Below, piece after piece: positions 31,905-44,032 of a stretch of DNA of 64,000 bases. Source of the DNA: Vandiemenella viatica (taxonomy: Eukaryota > Arthropoda > Insecta > Orthoptera > Morabidae); the NCBI GenBank assembly GCA_031002005.1, contig JARYHS010008074.1, positions 7,882,924-7,946,923 on the forward strand, read 5' to 3'. Both the position numbers and the translations under genes were made by a program. How positions within the stretch are numbered: the first letter of the stretch is position 1; every line of letters starts with the position of its first letter. The notes beneath the pieces were generated by a model, which worked only from the letters and a program-made list of their open reading frames with translations, did not search any database and was not told where the DNA came from.

Positions 31905-32772
31905 TGTGGAAGGGTACTGATAGAAATAAAAACACATACAAGTTGAACTTACAAAGACCAAGCTTGCAGCTCACGAAGACCGACTTAATGCATAGGAGAC
32001 AAATCCTAAAAGAGAGTCACGAGCGGCTCGTCCACTAATGGAACCCCTATGGTGGCGAGACCTATGTCCAAGACTGCGTCGGCATATACCTGCTGTAGGA
32101 AACGTCTCCAACGTTTTAAGCGAAGATAGGTTCTATAGCTGAAGTACCTCCCCGAGGGGTTAATCAGTAGTACACTCTTGCTACTATGATCCATAAGTTA
32201 CGAGGAACTAAGTCCCACACGAGCATCGAAGACTAAGTCCTAGTCTAATATCTGAGTCGAACTCCTAGTCTCTAACTGCCCCGCCTACTCCGCGGTGCTC
32301 GGCTGCCCACTCTGACAGTCTTGCTCTGTTACTGCTGCGCTTTACTCTGGCTCTCGGTGGCCCAGCCACCTCCTTTTATACTTCTTAGTGACGACATTAT
32401 TTGTGTCCTCTTAACCTTCTAGAACATTCTGGGGCGTTGGTCGCTTGTTTACGTTCTTGCATCAGTCCTATCTGCCCTTCTGGAAACTTCCGTGTTTCCC
32501 ATCACGTAGGCTGCTGGGTCGGGTTGTGTTAGTGGAATCCTCCGCTGCTGTCAACACGCAGCCCTATCACCCTCGCTCCGACCTTCTGCTTTCCCCACTG
32601 TTTATGATATCGCGTTGCCCCTTGTTGACTAAATATTGCTCTTCTACAAACATCCCGTGTTTCTCTGGTTTCGTATCGCTACGGCGTTTTCCTACGCCTA
32701 TACTCTCATGTTGTCTTGCTGCTTCTTGCACAACTTAACATAACTAAGTGTTCCCGCGATTATTTCGCGACA
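31905..32772 (-). mobile_element. Possible solo LTR
   Basis: On the minus strand it starts TGTCGCGAAATAATCGCGGG, has a TATA-like box GTATAAAAGG (about 32378) and a GC-richer body, and could end near 31905 with CA. GC content differs from its neighbours. I cannot show a target duplication, internal gag-pol or second LTR, so this is tentative. Confidence 0.35.
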
Positions 32773-32945
32773 GATGCATCAAACCAGTCATGAGACTGAT
32801 TATAGCAAAAAGAAAAATGGCTTGTTCATCCATGACTTTTTCCCATAGTTGGTTCTCCCTTCCCACTCTATCACTGAAGTCACCGGATAGTGTCAGCTTA
32901 TTGCTGATGGATAATGTAACTGACCCCATATGTTGGTACATAGAG
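32773..32945 (-). pseudogene. LINE endonuclease fragment (GDFN block)
   Basis: Minus-strand LSGDFSDRVGRENQLWEKVMDE equals the catalytic LxGDFNARVG block of an RTE-like endonuclease, with N replaced by S. Probably the continuation of the start at 34080-34160, separated by a hAT-like insertion. Confidence 0.65.
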
Positions 32946-33239
32946 AATTATGAGCCATTCACTGATAACAATTTATCACTTTACTATTCACTGCGAATCT
33001 GACCCCATACATGGGATGTTCTCCTTTCTTTTCAGACAACACAAAAAGCAGAAAAATGCATGAAAAATTCTTAAATTATTCATGAAAATTGTAAAATGTG
33101 TCAAAATGTGCAATATTATATAATATAAAAATAGTAGGTTTTAGATTTTTTATTTCAAAATTAGCATGCATTAGTAGGTACTTGAATAACATGTTTATAA
33201 ATTTGACGATTAACAATTATTTAACTTTTTTTATGTAAA
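32946..33239. other. No feature seen
   Basis: AT-rich, may be the end of the hAT-like insertion. Confidence 0.3.
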
Positions 33240-33890
33240 TGTACACTGTTTCAAATATTCAATAGTAAGATTGTTTTGTCGATCTCACCAAATATTTTTA
33301 TAAGTGGATATGGTCCATTCCACATACACTGATGTAACTGGGCAGTATTTGAAATTGGGTGCAGTGTTATCAGTCATTGTATCTGGAATAAGTTCACCCG
33401 TACCATCACTAAAACTATGAATTTCACACAAAGGCTCAAAATCTGTGTTATTGTTCAAAATATTTTCAAACCTCACTTTAAGGTTACACAGGAACACCTC
33501 AGAAAATGCTGATTTTATTCATGAACTGAATAGATTCATTCAATGTCAGACCTTGAGTTTCAAGCTTTTAAATAGTCTAAGGTATGCGGGGAAAAACGAA
33601 TACTAATTACAGCTATGATTTTAATACTAGAATTGTTAAATGCTTCCTTGTACTGACAAACTGCAATATCCTCTCCGCTAGCAAAGTCATTTACTACATC
33701 TTTAACGGCCTTGAAATGTTCATTGTAAAACAGTACAGCTTCAACATATGTCGCCCATTGAGGTACCACTGGTTCTGGAGATAAAAGCAAATTTGGATAT
33801 TTTTTTTCCCGAGGTCTTTATTATAAGAACGTACCTTAAGAAATGGTTTCTTTATTAATGAAATCAGTTTATTTACATTCAAAAATGTGG
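33240..33890 (-). pseudogene. hAT-like (DUF659-type) transposase remnant
   Basis: Minus-strand pieces VNKLISLIKKPFLKVRSYNK, then PEPVVPQWATYVEAVLFYNE, HFKAVKDVVNDFASGEDIAV and CQYKEAFNNSS match a transposase-derived family whose usual text is KLI...K..FLKAP...P.PVxTRWGTW.EAVNYY. Here the W-G-T-W core is decayed. Frameshifts and later stops; inserted between two parts of a LINE endonuclease. Confidence 0.6.
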
Positions 33891-34074
33891 ATAATATTTC
33901 TTCAGTGAGTCATCGTAGAATAACAAAAGTTTTTATTTATTAACTAGGTACACTACCAAAAAATATTGTAAATATAGCGAAAATATATCACTAGGTTTTA
34001 GATAAAATAAGCAATAACCGGTGAAAATTGGTTCATTATGCAAATGCATATAACCTAGTCTCTACTCATGAGAA

Positions 34075-34162
34075 ATGAGAGCAGTTCTTCTTTCAAGGCC
34101 TGTTGTTGTTTCACTCCTTATCCAATAGTGTCCTGACATTCCATGTGCCAACAGAAATGTTC
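34075..34162 (-). pseudogene. LINE endonuclease start
   Basis: Minus-strand ISVGTWNVRTLLDKE is the first endonuclease motif (GTWNVR). The SINE at 34163 sits just upstream of it and the GDFS block at 32880 lies downstream. Confidence 0.65.
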
Positions 34163-34417
34163 ATACCGAGTGTGGTGATGTAACAGCTAGTGTTCTGGCC
34201 TCGCATTCGGGAGGACGGCAGTTCTAATCCCCGTCCGGGCATCCAGATTTGGGTTTTCCATGGTTTCCCAAATCACTCCAGGCAAATACCGGGATGCTTC
34301 CTTCAAAAGGCCATGGCCGAATTCCTTCCCATTCCTTGCCCCCCCTCCCCTCCCCCCATCCTTTCCCGTCTCTAAAGACCTTGCTGTTAGATACACGTTA
34401 AGCAGATAAAAAAAAGT
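34163..34417 (+). mobile_element. SINE family 1
   Basis: Head CCGAGTGTGGTGATGTAACA, B box GTTCTAATCCCC (one change from TTCGAATCC), body as at 30084, tail A8. Target duplication AATGTTC (34156-34162, 34418-34424). Confidence 0.9.
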
Positions 34418-34424
34418 AATGTTC

Positions 34425-35110
34425 TTTATGTATTTTTTAAGTTTTTCAATTGCAAAAAGGAGTGCCCTGGGTCCCCAGCCAGATTCAAAAGTGATCTTTT
34501 GATGTATAGCTCACATTTTCTAAAGCCTCCCTCATTGGGAGTAGGCAGTGATGATCCTAACTAGGCCTACTCAGTCACAGATGCAGGACTGGATTTATGG
34601 ATTGATCTCTGGGTGTCACGAATGTGACCATTGCACATCTGCCTCCAGTGTGCAGGTTGAGACTAGATGCTCCCTTTCACCCCAAACCTGCTTCCGTCAT
34701 CCATATGCCGTCGCTAGAGTGCCACAAGCATCATGAAGAGACCCTCACGCTGTGATTTCGAGACAATCCACTGCATCATACAGTATGAGACATGCGGCAT
34801 CAAATACCAAAACCGCCACAAAATTCGTGAAGATTTATGTAACGCCTTGTTAGTCAGTATATCTGTCTAAATGCCTCTTCCACCTACACAACCATTGGAA
34901 ACAAAAATTTTAGCAATGGTGCCATTCCCACCTGCTTTCCATTAAGATCTTTACTGAACTCCATTTCACTCCCAGTTTGGCCAGCTGGACCATGGTTATT
35001 TTGACAGGTGGTACTCCTGTCACTCCACCACTCTGTCTTGGCTTGTGACAGTCAGTACCTGGGTTCCCATATGCTGAACCCTGGTTGGCTGGTTTAACAA
35101 GGAACAAAAT
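34425..35110 (-). other. Probable leader of the LINE whose endonuclease starts at 34162
   Basis: No coding motif is seen. Position and continuity across the SINE suggest the 5' region of that LINE; inference only. Confidence 0.35.
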
Positions 35111-35840
35111 AGTTGTACAGCCCATGGTACCAGTTTAAAATAAGGTTTGTCTTATTCGTAGAGGATGTTGAGAAACTAGGAAGTTGTTAAAATTTTGCCT
35201 AAATTTTATTGTTCTGTAGTATCAACTTGATTGCATATATTGTTAAGATAAGTTACTTATTGCAGTTGAAATGTGTAAAGGGTTTCCATGTAACAAAAAC
35301 TGACACTCTCTAAGACTTATGATTCTCAGTTATTGTGTTAGTACACGATTGGATAAGAAAAATTCAATAATGCAACAACAAAGGAGGAAAACCACACTCT
35401 TTAATAAAATGTGTTGTCTGCACTCGCCTCAATGGCTCGGCAACCTTCGTGGAGTCTCAGTAATGTCTAATGTATTAGTTACACTGACTGCCACCAGAGC
35501 ACTGCTGGCTAACCAGCAAAATACAATCGAATAGCTGTATCGACTTTATTTGCATTTATACTGCTAAGAGGAAGAGTACCTTTCAAATAAATTGCACTTA
35601 TAGTGTTAAAAGGAAGTGTATTGCTATGTCAGCTAAAAAGTAAATGTCAGTTGTGGCAGTAACTGAAAAAATTCGAAGAGCAGGGACAAAAAAAATTCAA
35701 TTTGAGGTAGAGATGAAAATAGATACAATATTATGTTTGCTTAAATTTGCACATTGCTTTTTGTTTATTTACAATGACAAGTTGCAGAAATTCATGTAGG
35801 GAGAAAGACATTCAATGTTTACAGTATATTCTTGTAGCAG
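35111..35840. other. No feature seen
   Basis: AT-rich; no gene or repeat signature recognised. Confidence 0.4.
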
Positions 35841-35844
35841 TAAT

Positions 35845-38800
35845 AAATGAGATTACAGCATCATCATCATCGAGGGTTCTCTGCTTTTCAGCAGGTCGAT
35901 GCATAGTGACAGCCCTCCACGCCTCCCTCTGTTCCGCCATTCTTTTAATGTCTGTATATTTCCCGTTTATCATTATATCATTAATCATTTTCTTCCTTTG
36001 CCAACCTCTTCTTTTCCCTCCGTTCACAACCCCCTCCAGAGCATTTCTAAGAAAGCACTCATTCCTCAGCACGTGCCCAATCCAGTTCCTTTCTCTGTTC
36101 CTTATTGTTTTTATGAGAAATCTTTTCTCTCCTACTTGTCCCAGCACTTCCTCATTCCTCACATTGTCCCTCCAACTTATTTTCTCCATCCTCCTCCGTA
36201 TCCACATTTCGAAAGCCTTCTATCTCTTTAGATCTCCTTTGCGTAGCATCCACGTTTCATTTTCCATATAGTCGTACGCTCCATACAAACCATTTAGCTA
36301 GTTTTTTCCTCATGTTTTTATCCAGCGTTCTGCATAATAAACTTTTATTTCTATCGGAAGTTTCCTTTGCCATTGCTATTATAGTTGTCACCTCCTTCTT
36401 GCAACTCATATCACCGCTCACAATACTTCCTAGATATTTGAAGGACTCCACTTGTTCAGTTATTTCTCCTTGTAGCATTTATTTTTACTCTTTCCCATGA
36501 TCATACATTTAGTTTTAATCCTATTGGTTCTCATTCGGAATTCCTTCAACCCTATATCTAAGTATTAGTATGGTAATAGGCCATCTTCCTGCAGTTGCTG
36601 AACAATAATTTTGTAAATAAATCCGTCGAAAACAACTGGTTTGGTGAATTTTGTTTTTATTTAATTCCCCAGACGCGTTTCGCCCTTGTGGTGTAGGGCA
36701 TCTTCAGTGGACTGGCCACTGAAGATGCCCTACACCACAAGGGTGAAACGCGTCTGGGGAATTAAATAAAAACAAAATTCACCAAACCAGTTGTTTTCGA
36801 CGGATTTATTTACAAAACCTTTATCTAAGGCCTCTAACATTCTTCTGAGTGTCTTGAAACTTTTCTGCCAGCAATGTCATCAGCAAACCTAATGCAGCTA
36901 ATCCTACATCCACCCATACATACAGCTCCTTTACCTCTTAAACTTCTTTTTATAATTTCCTACGAATATATGTTAAATAATATGGGTGACAAACAACATC
37001 CTTGACCTAGTCCTCTTCCAATCTTTCCCTCTTCTGTAAGATCATTCCCCACTCTCACTCCTTGTTCGATGTATAATTTACTTATTAGCCTTCTTTCCTT
37101 CCAGTCAATGCCTTTATTTTTTAGAATCTCCATTAACTTTACCCATTGCACTCTATCAAAAGCCTTTTCCAGGTCTATGAAAACCATGTAACAATTTCTT
37201 TTCCTTTCAATGTATCTTTCGCCTCAGCAAACCAATAGCATCTCTTACACTTCTTCCTTTTTCAAATCCAAAGTGTTCTTCAGCAAATGACATGGACAGT
37301 TTGTTAGATATTCGTCTATTTAACACTCTTAGTAATATCATAGCAGCGTGGCATAAGAGGCTAATGGTTCTGAACTCTTCACATTTCACTACATCCTTTT
37401 TCTATTCAGTTGGTATCAACACTGTTGTTAAAAAGTCTTTTGGCCATTCTCTTTCATATATCTCATTGCAGAAATATAGTATTTCTCTTCTTCCCTCATC
37501 TTTCAAACTTTTTAGAATTTCTAGAGGTAACTCATCGATCCCACAGGCTTTCCTGTTTTATCATCTCCACCAAAGCCTTCTCCACTTCCACCTCGAGGAT
37601 GTGGCTTCCTGTCTCCTCCTTGCTGACTTTCTCTTCTTCTTCTAACAACAAATCCTTCAGTCGGTGTTTGCAGGTCTACAACTCTCCTACATAATCTTTC
37701 CATCGTTGCTGTATTTCATGAGCCTCTCTGGCTAACGTTCCATCCTTGTTTTCTTCTTCCAGCCCCGCTGTTCTCCTTTTTCCTTGAAAGCATATCTGTA
37801 TGGTCTCCTTGTATGGTACATCAAGTCAAATTTTCCCCCTCTTTCTAATTGCTCTATCTGTTCACACTTACTTCTCATCCAGTTCTCACTTGCTTTTTCA
37901 ACTTCTCCTTGCAATTCAGTATTTAATTTTATGTATTTCCTTCTCCCCTCCTCAGTGCCTGTGTTTTTCCACTTCCTTCTCTCTTTCGTCTTCTGTAGCA
38001 TTGCTTCAGTCACCCAGTCTTTCTTTATTCTACTGCTTTTCTTAAATCCTATTACTTCTGCAGCAACCCTTTTCAGACTCTCCTTCATCCTTACCCATTT
38101 TTCATCTACATCCTCATTTATATTTCCTCTATCCCATTTGTTTATAAAGATTTTTTTTCTATTTCTCTACCTTTTCCTTCTTCTTTAAGAGCATCAGTAT
38201 TGAACCTTTTTACTATCTTCCCTTTCTTGATTCTTTTCAATCTCATTTATATTTCTGCTACAACAAGATTATGATCAGAATTCACATCAGCTCCTGGGTA
38301 AGTTTTTGCATTTTTTACCCAATTCTTATTCATGTTCTGGATTAGTATATAGTCAATCTGATACCTCTTTCACTCAAAGGGAGAGGTCCAAGTATACCTT
38401 CTTTTATGGTTTTCAAAAAAAGTGTTTCCCACTACCAATGTATTTTCCTTACAGAAGCTTACCAGCCTCTCCTCGCTCATTTCGCATCCTAAATCCATAC
38501 TTGCCAATTGTTCCCTCATCCTTTCCCTCTCCAACCACTACATTCCAATCCCCCATTATCATAAAACAAGTATTTCTCTTTTCCATTCCAGAACATTATA
38601 GCATCCCTTCACTTCCTCATCTGAGTGTTGGCTTGTCGGCATGTACACTTGAATCAAAACTATATCTTTCTTTTCTCCTCTTAGTCTCATATTTCTACTG
38701 TTTATACATTCCACTTTCATTACTTTACTCTTCATAGCTTTCCTTGTTACAATGGCTACTCCTAAATTCCCACTCCTCACCTCTCCCGAATAACAGTGAT

Positions 38801-39410
38801 ACTCTCCACTTTCAAACTCTCCATTCCCACCCCACCTACAGTACTTTCACATATTCCCTAAAATGTCCAACTTATTTATCTTCATCTCCTGTATGAAATT
38901 ATATAATTTCCCACTTGCAGAAGAGTTCTAACCTTCCATGTTCCTATTCTCATTCTCTCCCTTCTCTCTACTCCATTCCCATGCTTCAATGTATTCCCCT
39001 CCCAGAGATCCAAACGATGGGACATTACTCTGGAACATTTTACTTTAAGTGCCATCACCATGCTCTTTCTAGGGAATCCTTTAGGATCTTTTATGTGGTG
39101 GTTTCCTATTTCCTTCCACATTCTCATGCCGTTGACCACCTACAGGTTCCTCCGCCTTTACGGATGATTTCTCCTCCCTAGGGCAAGAGATTTCCCCTGC
39201 GCTTTACCCGCTCATCTGCCCTGCAAGAGGCCATTGACACTTGATAGAGGGTGTCTCCTTACCCCGGGAGCTACTCGGCAGGCTGCTTGCCTTGCTAATG
39301 CAGGTGCTAGTTTTGGTTTCCCAGGGTATTTCATCTCCCCGGTACCACCCATATCTGGGAGGTATTCCCTGGTCCGCCACATGGGGAGGCGCCTGATGGG
39401 GGACTAGCAA
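35845..39410 (-). pseudogene. Long RTE-like LINE (leader, endonuclease, RT, C-terminal domain)
   Basis: On the minus strand from 39410: GC-rich leader, RIGTWKVRTLLQVGNY (about 38960), VLIQVYMPTSQHSDEEV (38660), linker RKYIKLNTELQGEVEKASEN (37930). RT has EEFRTISLLCHAAMILLRVL (for E-x-R-P-I-S), FGFEKGRSVRDAI, MVFIDLEKAFDRVQW and GLGQGCCLSPILFNIYS (36960-37389), then IRFADDIA (about 36880). After a PLE insertion come ESFKYLGSIVSGDMSCKKEV, RMEKISWRDNVRNEEVL, GHVLRNECFLRN and AWRAVT. It ends in (GAT)n at 35862-35873. Nearly full length but with many frame breaks. Confidence 0.85.
36563..36817 (-). mobile_element. Palindromic PLE insertion, 36.6 kb
   Basis: Arms 36609-36710 and 36716-36817 (102 bp each, one mismatch seen) flank a 5-base spacer; a 46-bp unpaired extension lies on the left. 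Near-identical 12-mers CCTATATCTAAG (36551-36562) and CCTTTATCTAAG (36818-36829) flank it as a target duplication inside the LINE RT. Each arm holds CTGAAGATG, a CCCT/AGGG stem and GAAACGCG, the PLE terminal motif. Confidence 0.85.
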
Positions 39411-39909
39411 CCCCCCCCCCCCACAACATAACCTAAGATTATTATTTTTTTCATTATTATTAAAAAATTAATAAACAGATAAGAAACAATATAGTTTCTT
39501 AAAAACTCCGAGAAAGTTAACTTGAATCATACATAATTGCAAATATATCAATCAAATAAAAAAGAAATACAGTTATTCATTTTTTAAATTATACTCTGCA
39601 TCACTTAAAGCAAAATGCATTTATTTAAAAAAAAGAATCCTTGCCAAATACTTCAAGAATCTAACCAGAGTATACTCACGTCATGAAAAATATCTATATA
39701 AATGATTGTTATTTGTTTTTCCTTACAATCTTTTCCAGGATAAATTCCTACTATGGCCATAATCGATACCCATTGATTTTGGCTGGTGTTAAAACCAGTA
39801 CATAAATAAAAATGAAAGGGGATATACAAAGGTGTAACAACTCTCTCATACTAGTGGTTCAACATACCCAATGTGGTTTTTTTTTTTCAGTCATATAATT
39901 ACCAGAATA

Positions 39910-39912
<3 letters not shown>
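39411..39912. other. No feature seen
   Basis: AT-rich after a C-run (39410-39422). Confidence 0.4.

Positions 39913-39957
<45 letters not shown>
39913..39957. repeat. (TA)n microsatellite
   Basis: About 22 TA units. Confidence 0.95.
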
Positions 39958-39960
<3 letters not shown>

Positions 39961-40329
39961 AGACTTCACTATTAAAGTCGTAGATGGACTGTTACCAGTA
40001 ATTTTTACTGATGTTCTTGTCTGATGCTACAGGTTGCTTATTTCTCAGATGGCAAAGGCTTCTGACTAATATGGAATTAGACTATTTCTTAAATTGTTTA
40101 TCAATACATGTTATTCATCAGGCACCATTTTATTTTTTGCTGAATTGCTTGTCATACATATAATTTAAAGTGTTCAAAAGCCTACCAAAACCCTCCCTCC
40201 TTTGCTACCTGACGCTGGCCAACGACACGCGTGATGTTTCATGGCAGTATGCGTTTTCTGTAGAGAAGTAATATCTGATTTGTTTCTCTGATTCTGTGTA
40301 TAGATCCTTCGAAATCTTATATATATCTA

Positions 40330-41670
40330 ACAAAAATAGACGTGTGTGTCCGTATATTTCACTCTGCAGCCTCCACTATTTAGTACAGACCACTGTTGTT
40401 TGTGTGTGGTAGTAGCATGGAATTTCCCATCTTGCACATTGGCTGAATATGGATAGCTGTGCAGGTGTTGGAGATGTGTTTGAAAGGCGTTTACCTGGGG
40501 CACTTTTCATATTTCAATCAAAGACGTTTGCGTCACAACTACCTAGTGCAGAGCACTGGTGTTTGTATTTGGTAGTAGCATGGAGACACCCATCATGCAC
40601 AACACTGACCAAATGTCAGTAGCTGTGGGGATGTTGGAGATATGGTTGTTGAAAGTGGTCTGGAACATTTTCATATTTCCACCAAAGACGTCTATCCTTA
40701 TATTTCACTTGGCTGCCACAACTACATAGCACAGACCACTGGTGCTTGTGATTGGTAGTGGCTACGAGTCTCCCACCGTGCAGTACGTTGGTAGCTATGA
40801 GGGTGTGGGAGATATGGTGGTTGAAAGTGGTTTACCTGTGGCACCTTCATATTTCGGTCAAATACGTGTGTATCACTATATTTCACTTTGCAACCAGGTC
40901 AGTACACTAGTGTTGTAGTAATCTCGAGTCTCCCAATGTGCACCATGGGGAATGCATGTCGGCTGTGGGGTGGGGGAGAAATGGTGATTCAATTGATCAA
41001 CGGAGGGCATTTTCATATTTCAAACAAAGACCCTATATTTCACTCTGCAATCAAAAGTACCTAGCACATAACTCTGTTGTTTGTGATTAGTAGTAGCCTC
41101 AACTCCCATCATGCACTATGGTAGTTGCATGTCAGTAGCTGTGGGGGAGTGGGAGATATGGTGGCCCAAAGTGATCGACCGGCAGTATTTTATTATTTAT
41201 TATACTTGTGTGTCTTTATGTGTCACTTTACCAATACAACACAGATCACTGGTGTTTGTGTGTGTGTAGCAGCCTCGAGTCTCCCATCGTACACTCCTAC
41301 GGTTGCTTCTCGGTAGCTGTGGGGGTGTGGGCAGGCAGCTGCTAGTTGTGTAAACACCCTTGTGCAATATACCGATTATGTCACACCCTGTTAAACTACA
41401 TCTAGCTACGCCTAGCTTTACGCTCAATATGTCGCTCCCCTGGATATGCCACCCACGTGCGGTGCACGCCTTGCACCCTCGCTTACAGCAAGCATGGGTG
41501 TGGGAGATATGAAGGTTGAAAGTAGTAGACCGAGGGCATTTTCTATTTTAACCTAAGATGGGTACTTTGCACCCATAAATGCCCTGTGCAGATGACTGGT
41601 TGTGTGTGGTATTAGTCGAGTCACCCATTGTGCACTATGGTGATTGCATGTTGGTAGCTATCAGTCAAAA
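40330..41670 (+). repeat. Diverged tandem array, ~165-185 bp unit
   Basis: A motif like CACAGACCACTGGTGTTTGTG recurs with its centre at about 40391, 40554, 40737, 40905, 41071, 41247 and 41593 (the last step is two units). Each unit then has GTAGTAGC, TCCCATC.TGCAC, GGTAGCTGTGGGGGTG, GGAGATATGGTGGTTGAAAG and CATTTTCATATTTC. At least seven units, unequally diverged; 41340-41460 interrupts it. No coding frame runs through. Confidence 0.8.
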
Positions 41671-43002
41671 TTCTTTACAAAAGTGAATGAAGTCGTAGGC
41701 ACCAGCTAGTATGGTTTATAAATTGTGAGTATTAAATCAAAGTACAACCATAACAACAGCTAAAATATGAATAAAAGTTGTTTCAACTTGCTGGTAGAAT
41801 CCCAGACGATATTCCGGCTAATTCACATACTATTTTCAGTGAACATCATGTACACTATAATTTCGGTGAGTTAATGTATAACCATACTAAAGGAAAGTAG
41901 TGACACACTAAATAAACACAGAAGTTGTTTCTAACGAAGAGAGAGATCTTTAGTGCAGAAATTGGCATCTGATAACAAAACAGTCAGATCTAGAGCATAT
42001 TACACCTCTTATTAATCATCCTAATACCAACTGTCACGTGGCCAGCGTACATCAGACAAACCATTTGCCGCATTCAGCTTAAATACAATGATACGCTTTC
42101 AACCACATTGTGTTTTGGGAAACTGCTGCCCAAAATATTTGTTCATTGACTTCATCCGTTGGTGCTTTCCTGATGTCATCAATAGTGACAAACTAAACTA
42201 CAGTAGTTTGATTTTATTTCGAAGTGGCTACATCGTTGTGTTGCCAAAATAAAAATAGACATACTGAAAAAGTGAACATATTTCGACATTGTAGAGGGGT
42301 GAGTAAAGAATTTGTGTCCTAATGAAATACAGTTGTGATTACTATTTTATTTTCTTAAAAATTTTCGGTTAGTCATCAACAGTGGCAGTCTTGTATGAGT
42401 AGAGCACTAAAATGTTAACACATACTTCAACAATATGGAATTAGATACTACCCGACAATTTAGTTTTATGAAGCTGGGAATTTTCTCTGCATTTCTGCCA
42501 TACATGTTTCTTCTACATAACGATGTCTACAGGTTTCAACTTCAATTTCCTCCTCTTTTATTTATTTATTTTTATTTCCTCTGAAAAGAGCTGCAATAAT
42601 CATCTGGCGTCCGATATTGTACCAATTGCACACACTAGAGTTTGAAATGCAAACGCAAACACAAAAGGTTCCACAGTTTTCTGCGGAATACCCTTTTCCT
42701 GGCTGTCATGACCAGTTGATTTTTATGAACTGCACAAATAGCTCTGTCTCACACGCTCCACGGTTTCCTCTGAGACAAGTCGTCATACAGTGGTGGTCTG
42801 TTTACAACGACCAATGTTACCAAACTGGTTAAATCAATGTAAAATTCTCTGGTCACTAGGTTTAACTTTTCCATATTTTCATACGAATGTATACTGCACA
42901 TTCCTAAACAAAGAACACATATTCTAACACATAAAAACTCTCCTCCTTTTCCACCATCGTGTCCACTGCTACCATCTAGTATGTATGCCAGACACTAGAG
43001 AT
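41671..43002. other. No feature seen
   Basis: Unassigned sequence; no motif recognised. Confidence 0.4.
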
Positions 43003-43620
43003 GGGTCACAAATAACTAAACTGCACAAATATCCGTTATTTTAAAAAAGCTGTTTAGCAAGTAGCGGCCAAAAAAATAACTAGAGTTATTCAAATAACTG
43101 TCAGCACCTCCCTCTCTGACAGCGCTGTAATTGTTCGTCGACCACCCGCTACGAGTGCATCAGTCACCGCTTATTGCTTCTCTCACCGTTATTAATTGCG
43201 ATAGCTACCACTAGATGACACTACCATCACAAAACGCTAATAGTTATTAACTATGATGGCGACCATTTGAGAACACCATCTATTTAAACCGTTTTTTACT
43301 AAGATATTATTTGTGGTGGGGTCCAAAATTTATCATTATCATGTTTCTATGACTTAGTGACCATTGAACCGGTTTTCAGCATCCATCGTTCCATCGTAAA
43401 CCACTTGATTATGCTTTTTGTTTACCCGTGTTATAGCGTCTTTGGCTGTTGAAGGCGTTATTAACTTCGATAGCGACCACTAGAGGATACCAACTATGTA
43501 AACCGCTTTTTACTGCCTTTCACGGTTATTAACTGCAATAGCGGCCAACAGATGGAGAAACCATTGAAAAGCGCTAGTTTGAAAGTGGAATGTAACATAT
43601 ACCTTTGTCTTGTTTCAAAT
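43003..43620. repeat. Cluster of ~60-bp repeats, possible hAT-type non-autonomous element
   Basis: GTTATTAA(C/T)T followed by GATAGCGACCA and a CTAGATGA-like block and (in three) AAACCG...TTTTTAC recurs at about 43188, 43244, 43458 and 43527. The cluster begins with CTAGAGATGGGTCACAAATA, similar to hAT termini. No transposase frame. Confidence 0.5.
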
Positions 43621-43767
43621 TAATCTTGTTCCTAACTCCTATATACCAAGCCAAGACATCCCCTGATGGTTAAATAAGTTAAAATAATTCAAGGTATCAG
43701 TTACTGTTTTGCAGGTTGTAATGCTTTAATATTTGACAAATAAAACTTCTAGAAGATGCCAAAAGCC

Positions 43768-44032
43768 TTTAATTTTTTTTTTTTTTTTTTTTTGTAACTG
43801 CTTTAAGTCTCTTTTTAACATTGAGGTCTTTAGAGACGGGAAAGGATGGGGGCAATGAATGGGAAGGAATTCGGCCATGGCCTTTTGAAGGAAGCATCCC
43901 GGCATTTGCCTGGAGTGATTTTGGGAAACCATGGAAAACCCAAATCTGGATGCCCGGACGGGGATTCGAACCGCCGTCCTCCCGAATGCGAGGCGAGAAC
44001 GCTAACCGTTACACCGCCCCGCTCGGTTAAAT
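43768..44032 (-). mobile_element. SINE family 1
   Basis: Minus-strand copy: A tail (T run 43771-43793), body, GGGATTCGAACCGCCGTCC B-box region and CGGTGTAACGGTTAGCG head up to CCGAGCGGGG. Pol III boxes are intact. No exact target duplication found. Confidence 0.9.

Noticed and set aside
31905..32772. Endogenous retrovirus
   Set aside because: No gag, pol or env text is seen anywhere near; at most a solo LTR.
35747..36271. 174-codon plus-strand frame with hydrophobic segments
   Set aside because: Antisense of the LINE C-terminal domain at 35812-36207, which carries recognised motifs.
36609..36817. Rho-independent terminator or bacterial palindrome
   Set aside because: The context is eukaryotic and the arms are far too long; a PLE fold-back insertion with target duplication explains it.
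40330..41670. CRISPR array
   Set aside because: Units are 165-185 bp and diverge along their whole length; there is no short conserved repeat with unique spacers.
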